DNA from: a virus
IMG/VR virus record: IMGVR_UViG_3300007735_000590
Coordinates: 1 to 30,182 of that record
Length of the DNA: 30,182 nucleotides
Direction: 5' to 3' (one strand)
The translations under genes were made by a program, and so were the position numbers. Of the stretch, positions 15,507 through 23,640 are shown one piece after another. Each line of letters opens with the position of its first letter. Within the stretch, counting starts at the first letter, position 1. A model generated the notes under the pieces. That model searched no databases, was not told where the DNA came from, and saw only the letters and a list, made by a program, of their open reading frames with translations.

Positions 15507-15720
15507 CCAGCAGCTCTTCAATCTGGTGGTCAGTGTCGCTGGCTTCTTGGCGGCATACGTCATCAACAACCTGACACGCACCATCCAGAAGTTGGAGGAC
15601 AAGGTCAATGACCTGCCTCACAACTATGTTGCCAAGGATGACTACCGATCAGACATTGCTGACATCAAGTCAATCCTGAAGCAGATCTTCGACAAGCTGG
15701 ACAACAAGCAAGACAAATGA
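15499..15720 (+). CDS. Small membrane-anchored coiled-coil protein, lysis region
   Basis: 73 residues: an N-terminal membrane helix (LFNLVVSVAGFLAAYVI, about 6-22), then a coiled coil (TIQKLEDKVNDL, then YRSDIADIKSILKQIF). Proteins of this kind are frequent near phage lysis genes and are sometimes called holin-like or accessory. Start GTG 15499 with GAGG at 15489-15492. One base separates its stop from the next GTG. Whether it is a holin, antiholin or spanin partner cannot be decided. Confidence 0.6.
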   Translation: MDNQQLFNLVVSVAGFLAAYVINNLTRTIQKLEDKVNDLPHNYVAKDDYRSDIADIKSILKQIFDKLDNKQDK

Positions 15721-15721
15721 T

Positions 15722-16423
15722 GTGGATCCAATCAGCATCTGCCTACTTGCGGCTGGCTTGGTCAAGCAGATCCAAGCTGGCTGTGAGCTGTACAAGCAAG
15801 CTAAAGAATCTTTTGTTGAGATCAAGGCCACTGCTGACGAAGTCATTGCAATTGGCAAAGAGGTTCAAGGATTTTGGAATCAGCTTCTTAAATTCTTTGG
15901 AGGCAAACCAAAGCCAAAGCAGTCAACGTCAAAGCCTTTGGCGAAAAAGAAGGCAGCCTATGTCGCAGTTGATGAGACACAGGTCAAGATCGACATTGTC
16001 AAAAACCTGACCGAGTTCTTCAGACTGCAAGAGCAGTTGGCGGCGCACATCAGGGAGGAAGAAGAGAAGAGCCTGACAGTCTATGACCCAGATCAGAACT
16101 TGATGGAGGCGGCGCTGAAGCGAGTGATGGCACAGCAAGAGATGGACAGACTGGTGGTGACGATTAGAGAGACGATGGTGTACCAGTCGCCACCTGAGAT
16201 GGGTGCGCTGTACAGCGAGGTCTTCAAGATGCGAGAAGTCATATCTGATGAACAGGAAAAGGCAAGGCTGAAACAGGAGGCACAAAAGCGGGAAGCGGCA
16301 TGGCAACTCAGGCAAGAGGAAAGAAACCTGCAAGCAAAGCTGGCGGCAGTGGTGGTGACTTCTATATTCCTCCTCTACCTGTGGCTGTGGCTCCTGTTCG
16401 TCAGTCAGTTGGGGAAGAGATAG
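15722..16423 (+). CDS. C-tail-anchored membrane protein with helical body, lysis region
   Basis: 233 residues: an N-terminal helical segment (MDPISICLLAAGLVKQIQAG), a Lys-rich linker (KPKPKQSTSKP), a long charged helix (about 85-205, including QEKARLKQEAQKREAAW) and a C-terminal membrane segment (VVVTSIFLLYLWLWLLFVSQL, about 209-229). Start GTG 15722, one base after the previous stop. Its last 124 nt overlap the next gene in another frame, so part of the DNA codes for two membrane-associated proteins. Position suggests a role in lysis or membrane association; the family is not named with confidence. Confidence 0.6.
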   Translation: MDPISICLLAAGLVKQIQAGCELYKQAKESFVEIKATADEVIAIGKEVQGFWNQLLKFFGGKPKPKQSTSKPLAKKKAAYVAVDETQVKIDIVKNLTEFFRLQEQLAAHIREEEEKSLTVYDPDQNLMEAALKRVMAQQEMDRLVVTIRETMVYQSPPEMGALYSEVFKMREVISDEQEKARLKQEAQKREAAWQLRQEERNLQAKLAAVVVTSIFLLYLWLWLLFVSQLGKR

Positions 16424-16629
16424 TGGGCTGGGTTGCTGCTTGTGTTCTGGTTGCTTTGCTTCTTCCAATTGGAGCCATGTTGTACTTAGACATCTTGGAA
16501 GCCAAGCATGAGGTCAAGCAACAGGTCGAGAAGGTTGAGAAGTTAAGACGAGAAGTTGAAAGGAAACAACGTGACCAAAACCGCAATGATTCTGATGGCA
16601 CTGCTGGTGACAGGATGTCTGGAAGATAG
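16300..16629 (+). CDS. Single-pass membrane protein overlapping the previous gene
   Basis: 109 residues: a Gly/Pro-rich N-terminus (about 1-38), one membrane helix (IVGWVAACVLVALLLPIGAML, about 41-61), then a charged coiled coil (KHEVKQQVEKVEKLRREVER). ATG 16300 has GGGAAG just upstream. It overlaps the gene before by 124 nt in another frame and the next lipoprotein by 59 nt. The N-in, helix, periplasmic coiled-coil layout is i-spanin-like, and a lipoprotein follows, but a clear Rz/Rz1 pair is found further on, so its role is open. Confidence 0.55.
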   Translation: MATQARGKKPASKAGGSGGDFYIPPLPVAVAPVRQSVGEEIVGWVAACVLVALLLPIGAMLYLDILEAKHEVKQQVEKVEKLRREVERKQRDQNRNDSDGTAGDRMSGR

Positions 16630-16750
16630 ATTCCGTTACCCCTGCCAAGATCCAAAGAATTGGGAACTTGCTGAGTGCAAGCCGCCAGTCTGCACCGCGA
16701 CAGGCACATGCCCTGACCAACTTATCAAACCAGAACAGGAGAAGAAATGA
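16571..16750 (+). CDS. Small lipoprotein
   Basis: 59 residues from GTG 16571 with AAAGGA at 16559-16564 (a longer frame from TTG 16556 lacks support). Signal peptide MTKTAMILMALLVTGC with lipobox LVTGC and lipid-bearing Cys16. The mature part has four more Cys (RYPCQDPKNWELAECKPPVC, then TCP). Short Cys-containing phage lipoproteins with a YPCQDP...W motif are recurrent in lysis regions. A role in outer-membrane disruption (o-spanin-like) or superinfection exclusion is possible, unproven. It overlaps the previous gene by 59 nt and the next by 4 nt (ATGA). Confidence 0.65.
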   Translation: MTKTAMILMALLVTGCLEDRFRYPCQDPKNWELAECKPPVCTATGTCPDQLIKPEQEKK

Positions 16751-17079
16751 TGGCTACAGTTGGATATAAACCAAACAACCGTCTATCGCCAGAGGAAATC
16801 GAGGCACGCGTGTGGGCTTGGGTGATCTTTGTGATCTCCATCATCTTGCTGGGCAGCTGCTTCAGCTTCATCTATTCTGTGACGTTCGTCACCCAACCCA
16901 TGGTTGGCATGGCTCCCATTGACAAGGTCTACACCAAGATGATCAACGACATCATGCTGCTTTGCACTGGCGTGCTTGGCGGTGTGGCTGGCCGCAAGGC
17001 GGTGTCTGCTGCTGTTGCCACGGCTACCGCCAAGGCAGAGACTATTGACAACGACAACGATGAGCCGCCAAAGCCATGA
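16747..17079 (+). CDS. Holin candidate (two membrane helices)
   Basis: 110 residues with two hydrophobic segments: VWAWVIFVISIILLGSCFSF (about 22-41) and IMLLCTGVLGGVAGRKAV (about 69-86), a short polar linker, and an acidic C-terminus (TIDNDNDEPPKP). Two-helix proteins just upstream of spanin and endolysin genes are commonly holins that permeabilise the inner membrane. ATGATG at 16747 gives two possible starts; it overlaps the lipoprotein stop and the Rz start by 4 nt each. The function is by position and topology, as holins share little sequence. Confidence 0.6.
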   Translation: MMATVGYKPNNRLSPEEIEARVWAWVIFVISIILLGSCFSFIYSVTFVTQPMVGMAPIDKVYTKMINDIMLLCTGVLGGVAGRKAVSAAVATATAKAETIDNDNDEPPKP

Positions 17080-17543
17080 AAGATATTCTTGGCGGTCTGC
17101 TGGTGCTGGTCCTTGTGTTTGGCGGTGGCTACTGCACCGGCAAGCACTATGAGCAGGAAGCTCAGCAGGCCGAGGTTGACAGGCTCAACACTGAGGCCAG
17201 AGCCAAGGAGGCGGCCTTGGAGGCCGCTGTAACAACCACCGCAAATGCACTGAGGGTAACGAATGAAAAAGCCAAACTGGCCGCGCAACAGCGCGATGCT
17301 GCTATTGATGCTGGCACTTACAAGTTGCGGGTTCCTGTCAAAACGACCTGCCCCGTACCAGCCGCCACAGATACCGCCGTTGCCAGCGGAGATAGTGCAG
17401 GAGAAGCACGATCCGAGCTTGACCCAGCGTTTGGAAAAGCTCTTTTCGCAATAGCAGAGGAGGGTGATCGCGCCATCACCAAGCTGAATGCTTGCATCGA
17501 TTTGTACAACCAAGCCCTTGAATCACAGAAAGGTATCAAATGA
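17076..17543 (+). CDS. Rz: Inner-membrane spanin (Rz-like)
   Basis: 155 residues: an N-terminal membrane anchor (ILGGLLVLVLVFGGGYC, about 4-20), a helical coiled-coil body (EQEAQQAEVDRL and KAKLAAQQRDAA), the Rz-type segment KLRVPVKTTCPVPAATDT, and a C-terminal helix (ITKLNACIDLYNQALES). Spanins join inner and outer membranes in the last step of lysis of Gram-negative hosts. An embedded lipoprotein gene (17263-17454) in another frame inside this gene is the hallmark of a nested Rz/Rz1 arrangement. It is flanked by the holin candidate and the endolysin. Confidence 0.85.
   Translation: MKDILGGLLVLVLVFGGGYCTGKHYEQEAQQAEVDRLNTEARAKEAALEAAVTTTANALRVTNEKAKLAAQQRDAAIDAGTYKLRVPVKTTCPVPAATDTAVASGDSAGEARSELDPAFGKALFAIAEEGDRAITKLNACIDLYNQALESQKGIK
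17263..17454 (+). CDS. Rz1: Outer-membrane spanin lipoprotein nested in Rz (Rz1-like)
   Basis: 63 residues in the +1 frame relative to Rz and entirely inside it. Signal peptide with basic start MKKPNWPRNS, hydrophobic MLLLMLALTSC and lipobox ALTSC (Cys22), then a Pro-rich mature part (RPAPYQPPQIPPLPAE), the typical Rz1 signature. It would be lipidated and placed in the outer membrane, binding Rz through the periplasm. The ATG at 17263 has GAGGGTAACG just upstream. It is strong evidence for a Gram-negative host. Confidence 0.85.
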   Translation: MKKPNWPRNSAMLLLMLALTSCGFLSKRPAPYQPPQIPPLPAEIVQEKHDPSLTQRLEKLFSQ

Positions 17544-18004
17544 ATCTGACCGCCAATTTTTCCCTGCATGAACTGAGCAAATCCGAAACAGCCCTGCGCA
17601 TGGGCTTTGACAACACGCCAGATGAAGAGGCCACAGAGAATCTGCGCCTGCTGTGCGAGAAGGTGCTTCAGCCTGTGCGTGACCATTACGGCAAGGGCGT
17701 GAAGGTGAATTCTGCTTACCGCAGCCCTGAGTCCAATGCAGCTGTTGGTGGCTCCAAGACCAGCGATCACTGCAAGGGCATGGCGGCTGACATTGAGATC
17801 CCTGGCGTTGCCAATGCTGACCTTGCACAGTGGATCATGGATAACTTGGACTACACCCAGCTCATCCTTGAGTTTTACACGCCAGGCATTCCAGACAGCG
17901 GCTGGGTCCATGTCAGCTATGACCCGAACAACCTGAAGAAGCAAGAGCTGACCGCCACCAAGGTTGCTGGCAAGACGCAATATTTGCCTGGTCTAGTCGC
18001 ATAA
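17540..18004 (+). CDS. Endolysin, M15-type zinc peptidase
   Basis: 154 residues. The core has YRSPESNAAVGGSKTSDHCKG and MAADI, with the metal ligands His77 and Asp84, a likely catalytic Glu111 (QLILEFY), and His124 (WVHVSYD). This is the D-Ala-D-Ala carboxypeptidase / L-Ala-D-Glu endopeptidase type (Peptidase M15_3), which cuts peptidoglycan cross-link peptides. No signal peptide, so it needs the holin for release. It overlaps Rz by 4 nt (ATGA). Length is normal for this family. Call is quite secure. Confidence 0.9.
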   Translation: MNLTANFSLHELSKSETALRMGFDNTPDEEATENLRLLCEKVLQPVRDHYGKGVKVNSAYRSPESNAAVGGSKTSDHCKGMAADIEIPGVANADLAQWIMDNLDYTQLILEFYTPGIPDSGWVHVSYDPNNLKKQELTATKVAGKTQYLPGLVA

Positions 18005-18012
18005 TTTGAGTC

Positions 18013-18678
18013 ATGGCAACAAATCTGAATCAGCAACTCGACACACCAGCGCCGCCCAACTTGGGCACGCCTGGTGGGCTTTATGACGAAAGCTACTTCA
18101 GACAAACCAATGGCGGCCTGAACGTCTACTTCTCCAAGCTCACAGCCGTCTTTGCGGCCCTCTTTGGGCCAAGGGGTGGGAAGTGGATGAACAACCCTTA
18201 TGGCGCGTTTCAGGACTCCACAGACCAGACGGCGGCCAACACCACCACGGCCTACGCCATTACCTTTGACACCACCGACTTCAGCAATGGCGTCACCTTG
18301 TCGAATTCGTCAAGGCTGAATGTGTCGCAGGCTGGAATCTATAACGTGCAATTCAGCGTCCAATTCAAGAACGCCACCAATGACACGCAAGACGTTGATG
18401 TCTGGTTCAGAAAGAACGGCACTGACATTGCCAATTCAAACTCTCGATTCAGTCTTGGCCCGAGAAAGTCATCAGGCGACCCATCCCATTTGATTGCCGC
18501 GATGAACTTCTTTGTAAGTTTGGCGGCCAGCGACTATGTGCAAATCATGTGGCGGCCAACAGACGTGGGTGTCAGCCTTGAGCATTTTGCCGCAGGCACT
18601 TCACCGACAAGGCCAGCCGTCCCGTCAGCCATTGCGACTTTGAGCTTTGTGTCCAATTTGTCGCAAGAAACCGCATAA
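18013..18678 (+). CDS. Virion protein with jelly-roll-like (C1q-type) domain
   Basis: 221 residues. A short linker (about 1-60, including ESYFRQTNGGLNVYFSKL, a common phage anchoring helix) is followed by a beta-rich domain (about 62-215): TAYAITFDTTDFSNGVTL, then GIYNVQFSVQFKN, DVDVWFRKNGTDI and YVQIMWRPTDV. This pattern is that of the C1q/TNF-like sandwich often found on phage heads and tails. It could be a decoration or receptor-contact protein. It lies between the endolysin and the gp10-like tail gene. Confidence 0.65.
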   Translation: MATNLNQQLDTPAPPNLGTPGGLYDESYFRQTNGGLNVYFSKLTAVFAALFGPRGGKWMNNPYGAFQDSTDQTAANTTTAYAITFDTTDFSNGVTLSNSSRLNVSQAGIYNVQFSVQFKNATNDTQDVDVWFRKNGTDIANSNSRFSLGPRKSSGDPSHLIAAMNFFVSLAASDYVQIMWRPTDVGVSLEHFAAGTSPTRPAVPSAIATLSFVSNLSQETA

Positions 18679-18685
18679 TTAAGCC

Positions 18686-20167
18686 ATGGCATTCGTACCA
18701 CTCAAAATCCCACCAGGCATCTACCGCAACGGCACTGAGTATCAGTCTGCTGGGCGGTGGTTTGCCGCCAACCTTGTACGCTGGTTTGAGAACACCTTGC
18801 GCCCAATTGGCGGGTGGCGTAAGAAGTCAACAAGCCAACTGACAGGCAAGTGCCGTGGTCTTTTGACTTGGCGGGACAACAGCGGGGATCGTTGGATCGC
18901 TGCGGGAACTGAATCCAATCTCTACGCCATGAACGAGGCTGGGACACTTAAAGACATCACGCCCACAGGGTTCACAGCTGGCGTGGCTGACGCCACCATC
19001 AAGACTGGTTTCGGCTATGGACCCTATGGCTCATATGCCTATGGCATTGCGCGTCCCGATAACGGCACTGTGACACCAGCCACAACATGGTCCTTGGACA
19101 CTTGGGGTGAGTACTTGGTGGCCTGTTCGGACGCCGATGGCAAGCTGTACGAGTGGCAGTTGGGCTTCTCTACGCCAACCTTGGCGGCGGCCATCACCAA
19201 TGCGCCAACAGGCTGCGCGGCCTTGTTGTCCACTGCCGAGCGTTTCTTGTTTGCTTTGGGCGCTGGTGGCAATCCCCGCAAGGTGTCTTGGTGCGATCAG
19301 GAAAACAATACTGTCTGGACGGCTGCGGCCACCAATCAGGCTGGTGACTTTGAGCTGCAAACAGTTGGCGCGTTGAAGGCTGGCAAGAAGGTGCGCGGCA
19401 TAAATTTGCTCTTCACTGACGTTGACGTGCACACCGCCAGCTATGTCGGCGCACCTTATGTGTACTCATTTGAGAAGGCAGGCTCTGGCTGTGGTTTGAT
19501 CTCTGCGCAGGCTGTGGCTGCCATCGACACTGCCGCCATGTGGATGTCTTCATCAGGCTTCTGGATATTTGACGGCTATGTCAAGCCACTGCCCTGCGAT
19601 GTGTCTGATTATGTGTTTCAGAATCTGAACTACAACCAAGCCTCCAAGGTCTATGCGGTCCACAATTCCAAGTATGGCGAGATCTGGTGGTTCTACCCAT
19701 CTAGCGCCAGCAATGAGGTTGATTCCTACGTCACATTCAACTACCGCGAAAACCACTGGAACATTGGCTCCATGGCTCGCACGGCTGGCACTGACAGGGG
19801 TGTCTATTTGAATCCTCTGATGGTGTCAACTGACGGCTATATATACGAGCATGAGGTTGGCTTTGCCTATGACGGCGGGACTGTCTATGCCGAGTCTGGA
19901 CCCTTTGAGATTGGTCAGGGTGACAACATCATGTCGGTGCGTCAGGTGATCCCTGATGAGCAGTCTTTGGGCGAGGTTGCCATCAGCTTCAAGACGCGAC
20001 TGTATCCAACCTCAACCGAAACAACACATGGACCTTATCCAGCCTCACAGCCAACTGATGCGAGATTCTCTGGCCGTCAGGTGAAGATGATTGTGACTGG
20101 CGATGTGCTGGACGATTGGCGTGTTGGCGTCATGAGATTGGAAGCTGTGGCGGCGGGTAAGCGTTGA
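18686..20167 (+). CDS. Tail protein, P22 gp10-like (packaged-DNA stabilisation)
   Basis: 493 residues. The N-terminus (FVPLKIPPGIYRNGTEYQSAGRW) is the typical opening of gp10-like tail hub proteins, followed by repeated strand-turn units of a propeller-like body (LLTWRDNSGDRWIAAGTESN, then LYEWQLGFSTP) and a Tyr/Trp-rich later half (KYGEIWWFYPSSASNEVDSY). These proteins close the portal-adaptor channel and hold the packaged DNA in. The gene follows the lysis block, an arrangement found in several podophages. The call rests on N-terminus, size and context. Confidence 0.75.
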   Translation: MAFVPLKIPPGIYRNGTEYQSAGRWFAANLVRWFENTLRPIGGWRKKSTSQLTGKCRGLLTWRDNSGDRWIAAGTESNLYAMNEAGTLKDITPTGFTAGVADATIKTGFGYGPYGSYAYGIARPDNGTVTPATTWSLDTWGEYLVACSDADGKLYEWQLGFSTPTLAAAITNAPTGCAALLSTAERFLFALGAGGNPRKVSWCDQENNTVWTAAATNQAGDFELQTVGALKAGKKVRGINLLFTDVDVHTASYVGAPYVYSFEKAGSGCGLISAQAVAAIDTAAMWMSSSGFWIFDGYVKPLPCDVSDYVFQNLNYNQASKVYAVHNSKYGEIWWFYPSSASNEVDSYVTFNYRENHWNIGSMARTAGTDRGVYLNPLMVSTDGYIYEHEVGFAYDGGTVYAESGPFEIGQGDNIMSVRQVIPDEQSLGEVAISFKTRLYPTSTETTHGPYPASQPTDARFSGRQVKMIVTGDVLDDWRVGVMRLEAVAAGKR

Positions 20168-20206
20168 GTCACGCTGGAAAATAGAATACTGTTAAAGGAA
20201 ATCAAC

Positions 20207-20488
20207 ATGGCGACAGCACAACAAGTGGCAGAAACAAAGCAGATGGTTCGACAGGCCATGCAAGAGGAGGGCGTCTCTGCTGAGACGCTTATTCGTTTGG
20301 GTCAGATGGCTGAAGCTGTTTTGAAAAATAAAGCGCTTTATCCTCAATTTGTTCAAGCCGTCATTGATAGTGACTTGGCTGAAGATGGCGACATCCCTGC
20401 TGAAATTGATTACCAAATGCTTGGTGTCTTTGCCACTCTTGGCGAGATGGCTCGACAAATGATTGCCTCTGGCGAATTGGGAGCGTGA
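20207..20488 (+). CDS. Small hypothetical protein before ejection genes
   Basis: 93 residues, helical (VAETKQMVRQAMQEEGVSAE, then TLIRLGQMAEAVLKNKALY), acidic, no membrane segment. Small proteins with this MVRQAM...LIRLGQMAE...YPQFVQAV layout are found just before internal virion proteins; the role is unknown, possibly as assembly chaperone. ATG 20207 has AAAGGAAA (20193-20200). The next gene starts two bases after its stop. Confidence 0.65.
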   Translation: MATAQQVAETKQMVRQAMQEEGVSAETLIRLGQMAEAVLKNKALYPQFVQAVIDSDLAEDGDIPAEIDYQMLGVFATLGEMARQMIASGELGA

Positions 20489-20489
20489 A

Positions 20490-21956
20490 ATGGTAAATTG
20501 GAAAAAACTTAAAAAATTCGTTAAGAAGGTTGTAAAACCTGTTGCGGCTGTTGCTGCCATCGTTTACCCGCCATTGATTCCAATGATTGGATCTGCGCTT
20601 GGTGCATCTGGCGCGGCGGCTTCTGTTGTTGGCGCTGCCGCTTTGAGTGGTGGCGCAAGTGCAGTTGCTGGAGACTCAACAGCAGACATCTTGAAAAATG
20701 CCGCACTTGGCGGTGCAGCGGCTGGCGTTGTGAATGCGGTTGCGCCAACAGCATTTGACAGCGGGTTACTGAGTGGCGGCGGTGCGGCGGCGACAACTGC
20801 GCCTGCTACCACTGCGGCCACCACAGCTTCAACGGGGACTGGACTACTCTCTGCTGGCAGCACAGGCACAGGTTTAACTGCTGGTGGTTCTGGCCTTGGA
20901 TTAACTGCTGGCGGTGGGAGTCTTGGCATCACTGCGGCATCACCTGGCGCAACTGCGATTGGCGGCTCACTTGGTGCGGAGCTGGCTGGTATCAGCACAG
21001 GCATTGGCGCAGCCGGTGCATTGTCTGGTTTGACAGCGCCTGCCTCCACCGCAGGGACTTCTGCGGTTGGATCAATGGCTCCAGTTGATTATGGTTTGAC
21101 GAGTGGTGGTGCGGCAACGACTAGTGGCGGCATCATGGATTCCTTGGCTAAGTATGGCTCTGGTGTCCTTGACTTTGCCAAACAAAATCCACAGCTTGCC
21201 GGTTCACTGCTTGGCGCTTTGGGTGGTGCTGTGAGCGCCGCCAATGCGCCTAAAGAGACGACTACCACCACGTCAATTGATCCTGATGTAAAGCGTGAAT
21301 ATTTAGCAAACCTTAATTTGGCAAAAGCTACTGCCGCCAACTTGGGTCCAAGAGAGTTTGTTCAGCCAGGCGAAATGTACACAGAGGCCGAAAGGAATCT
21401 CTACAACCTTGGCATGACGCCATTCGGCGCAAAAGATATTGAGGCGTTCTACAACCCATATGAAACACAAGTGGTGGAAGGCGCTTTGGGAGATATTGAG
21501 CGTTCACGACAGATGCAAGACATTGCAGACAGAGCAAGAGCCACTCAGGCTCGCGCCTTTGGTGGATCGCGTCAAGGAGTGCAGTCTGCACTGACAAATG
21601 AAGCTGCATTGCGCACGGCGGCCACAACAGCATCAGGCTTGCGCTCTGCTGGATTCAATACTGCCGCCAACCTCGGACTGTCTGCACGTCCTTTGAACAT
21701 GACTGGCCTGACAACATCATTAGATCTTGCCAGTCGCAGGGATGCACGCAGACAAGCTGAACTTGATGCCATTCGCAATGCTCCTTTGGAGCGTTTGGCG
21801 ATCACTGGCGGCGCACTCGGATTGCAGCCTGCAAATACTGGTGGAACAACATCACAGCCTTTGTATAGCAGCACAGTTGGCAGTGCATTGTCTGGTGGTC
21901 TGACTGGCGCTTATATTGGTTCGCTGTTGCAGCCTAAACCACAACCTGTTCCTTGA
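20490..21956 (+). CDS. Internal virion / ejection protein 1
   Basis: 488 residues from ATG 20490 (GGGAG at 20479-20483); a longer frame from 20463 is less likely. A basic start (WKKLKKFVKKVVKPV) precedes a long Gly/Ala/Thr-rich hydrophobic region (about 20-250), then a helical part with FVQPGEMYTEAERNLYNLG and RARATQARAFGGSRQGVQS. This low-complexity, membrane-seeking first half and helical second half is typical of proteins packaged in podophage heads and ejected through the envelope. No enzymatic motif seen. It is first of a series of four such genes. Confidence 0.65.
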   Translation: MVNWKKLKKFVKKVVKPVAAVAAIVYPPLIPMIGSALGASGAAASVVGAAALSGGASAVAGDSTADILKNAALGGAAAGVVNAVAPTAFDSGLLSGGGAAATTAPATTAATTASTGTGLLSAGSTGTGLTAGGSGLGLTAGGGSLGITAASPGATAIGGSLGAELAGISTGIGAAGALSGLTAPASTAGTSAVGSMAPVDYGLTSGGAATTSGGIMDSLAKYGSGVLDFAKQNPQLAGSLLGALGGAVSAANAPKETTTTTSIDPDVKREYLANLNLAKATAANLGPREFVQPGEMYTEAERNLYNLGMTPFGAKDIEAFYNPYETQVVEGALGDIERSRQMQDIADRARATQARAFGGSRQGVQSALTNEAALRTAATTASGLRSAGFNTAANLGLSARPLNMTGLTTSLDLASRRDARRQAELDAIRNAPLERLAITGGALGLQPANTGGTTSQPLYSSTVGSALSGGLTGAYIGSLLQPKPQPVP

Positions 21957-21966
21957 GGATAAAAAC

Positions 21967-23640
21967 ATGGCGACATCATTTGACATGGGATTGCTTGGCG
22001 ACATCTTTGGCGGTGGCGGTGAGACTGGCCTTGAGGGATACTTGACACCAGCACAGCAGCAGGCAATGAGCCGTCAGGCTTTGTTGCAGGCTGCCATGGC
22101 TATTGGTCAGGCCAGCGGCCCCAGCACCACGCCACGGTCCTTGATGCAGATCCTTGGCTCTGGCGTTGCCGCCGGTCAGCAAGGCTATGCCGAGGCGCAA
22201 AAGAATGCCATCACCAATTTGCTGACAAGACAAAAACTTGATGAAGCAAAGCGCCAATTGGCGCAGCAAGAGGCTTATCAGCGTTTCATCATGGGCCAGC
22301 CTACCGAAGGCATGGAGATCACGCCACAGCAAGCTATTTCAGCGCCAGGTATGCCTGTTGGCCCAACAGTTCAGCGTGCAGAGATGATCGGCCAACCAGC
22401 GCCAAGAGTCTCTCCTACTGGAGCGGCCAACTTGAGTCCACAAATGCGCCAACTGTTGGCGGCCTTGCCTCCCGAGAAGGGCATCCCAGAGGCGTTGAAG
22501 TTTATGCAGCCAGCAGAAATTACTGGTGACATCTTCACCGCCACAGATGGCACGCAATATCAGCGTACAAAAACAGGTCAATTTGTGCCTATCCCAGCAG
22601 GGATGAAGTTTGCACAGGAAACAGTTGGCGAGCCATTCAAAGCTGCTGATGGCAAGTTCTATTTGCGCACAAAGACTGGCGGTTTTGTTCCAGCCGAACA
22701 AGGATTGGCCGCAAAGCCAGTCGGTCAGCCACAGCAAATGATGGGTCCAAATGGAAAGCCAGCACTTGTGCAGATGTATGACGATGGCACAAGTAAGGTT
22801 GTATCTGGCTTTACGCCATTGATACCGCCAGAGAAGATTGATACTGGTGGCGGCGTCAGATTCGTTAATCCTTATGAGATCCCGTCTGGCACAGTGTTCC
22901 CTAAAACACTTCCTCCTCAAGTTGTTGGCAGTGCTGAAGGTGGGTACTTTGCTATTGGCGGTGGCGGTGGTGGTGTCCGAGGCGGGATGCCTACTGCGCC
23001 AGCTCCAGCGGCAGCTCCATCACGCCGTGGCCCACCGATGCCAGGTGCGGCTGCGCCTGCGCCTGCGCCTGCGGCTACTGGCCCGCAGCCAATCATTCCT
23101 GGCACAGGCAAGGCATTTGCCAATGAAAAGGACTTGAGAACTGAATTCTCCGCGCAAGTAAAACCATATACAGAATTGGCGCAGGCCTTTAGAAAAGTTG
23201 AGGCGGCTGCCCTTAACCCGTCAGCAGCTGGAGACATTTCATTGGTCTATGGCTACATGAAGATTCTTGATCCAGGCTCAACCGTCATGCAAGGCGAACA
23301 AGCCACGGCTCAAAATGCTGGCAGTGTCCCAGACTCAGTAAGAGCCATGTACAACAAGGCTTTGACTGGCGAGTCATTGGCTCCAACTATTAGGCAAGAT
23401 TTTTATGCGCAAGCAAGAAACATCATTGAGTCTCAAAGAGAGCTGTCAAGTGACTTGATTCAAAGATATACAGGCGTTGCAAGAGAGTACAAGTTGAATC
23501 CGAATCAAATTGTTTATGATCCATTTAAGCGCATCAAGACACCAACTGAAGTTGCTGAAGAAGCTCTTAAAAATCAAGGCAAACAAAAAACTAACGCCAC
23601 ATACACAAATCAATATGGCCTGACTCCAAGGAGCAAATAA
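21967..23640 (+). CDS. Internal virion / ejection protein 2
   Basis: 557 residues from ATG 21967 (GAGGAT at 21954-21959); the frame is open to 21916, inside the previous gene. N-terminus Gly/Gln-rich with a helical segment. In the middle is a duplicated unit F-x-A-x-DG-x2-Y-x-RTKTG-x-FVP (about 189-211 and 223-245). Then a Pro/Ala-rich linker with a TGCGCC repeat (23052-23070). The C-terminal helical domain has LDPGSTVMQGEQATAQNAG and IRQDFYAQARNIIESQRELS, a pattern I recognise from other phage ejection-type proteins. It overlaps the next start by one base. Confidence 0.65.
   Translation: MATSFDMGLLGDIFGGGGETGLEGYLTPAQQQAMSRQALLQAAMAIGQASGPSTTPRSLMQILGSGVAAGQQGYAEAQKNAITNLLTRQKLDEAKRQLAQQEAYQRFIMGQPTEGMEITPQQAISAPGMPVGPTVQRAEMIGQPAPRVSPTGAANLSPQMRQLLAALPPEKGIPEALKFMQPAEITGDIFTATDGTQYQRTKTGQFVPIPAGMKFAQETVGEPFKAADGKFYLRTKTGGFVPAEQGLAAKPVGQPQQMMGPNGKPALVQMYDDGTSKVVSGFTPLIPPEKIDTGGGVRFVNPYEIPSGTVFPKTLPPQVVGSAEGGYFAIGGGGGGVRGGMPTAPAPAAAPSRRGPPMPGAAAPAPAPAATGPQPIIPGTGKAFANEKDLRTEFSAQVKPYTELAQAFRKVEAAALNPSAAGDISLVYGYMKILDPGSTVMQGEQATAQNAGSVPDSVRAMYNKALTGESLAPTIRQDFYAQARNIIESQRELSSDLIQRYTGVAREYKLNPNQIVYDPFKRIKTPTEVAEEALKNQGKQKTNATYTNQYGLTPRSK

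Noticed and set aside
15929-16468. 179-codon minus-strand frame in the lysis region
   Set aside because: Gln/His/Leu-rich shadow of the helical gene at 15722.
17318-17980. 220-codon minus-strand open frame over Rz and endolysin
   Set aside because: It covers two well-recognised genes on the plus strand and has no family pattern.
20564-21049. 161-codon minus-strand frame rich in Pro and Ala
   Set aside because: It is the mirror of the Gly/Ala-rich region of ejection protein 1 and has no independent support.
22339-22920. 193-codon minus-strand frame opposite ejection protein 2
   Set aside because: Cys/Trp-rich shadow, no ribosome-binding site, opposite a well-supported gene.
23045-23076. TGCGCC microsatellite
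   Set aside because: A short low-complexity Pro/Ala linker; noted in the gene entry but not treated as a separate element.
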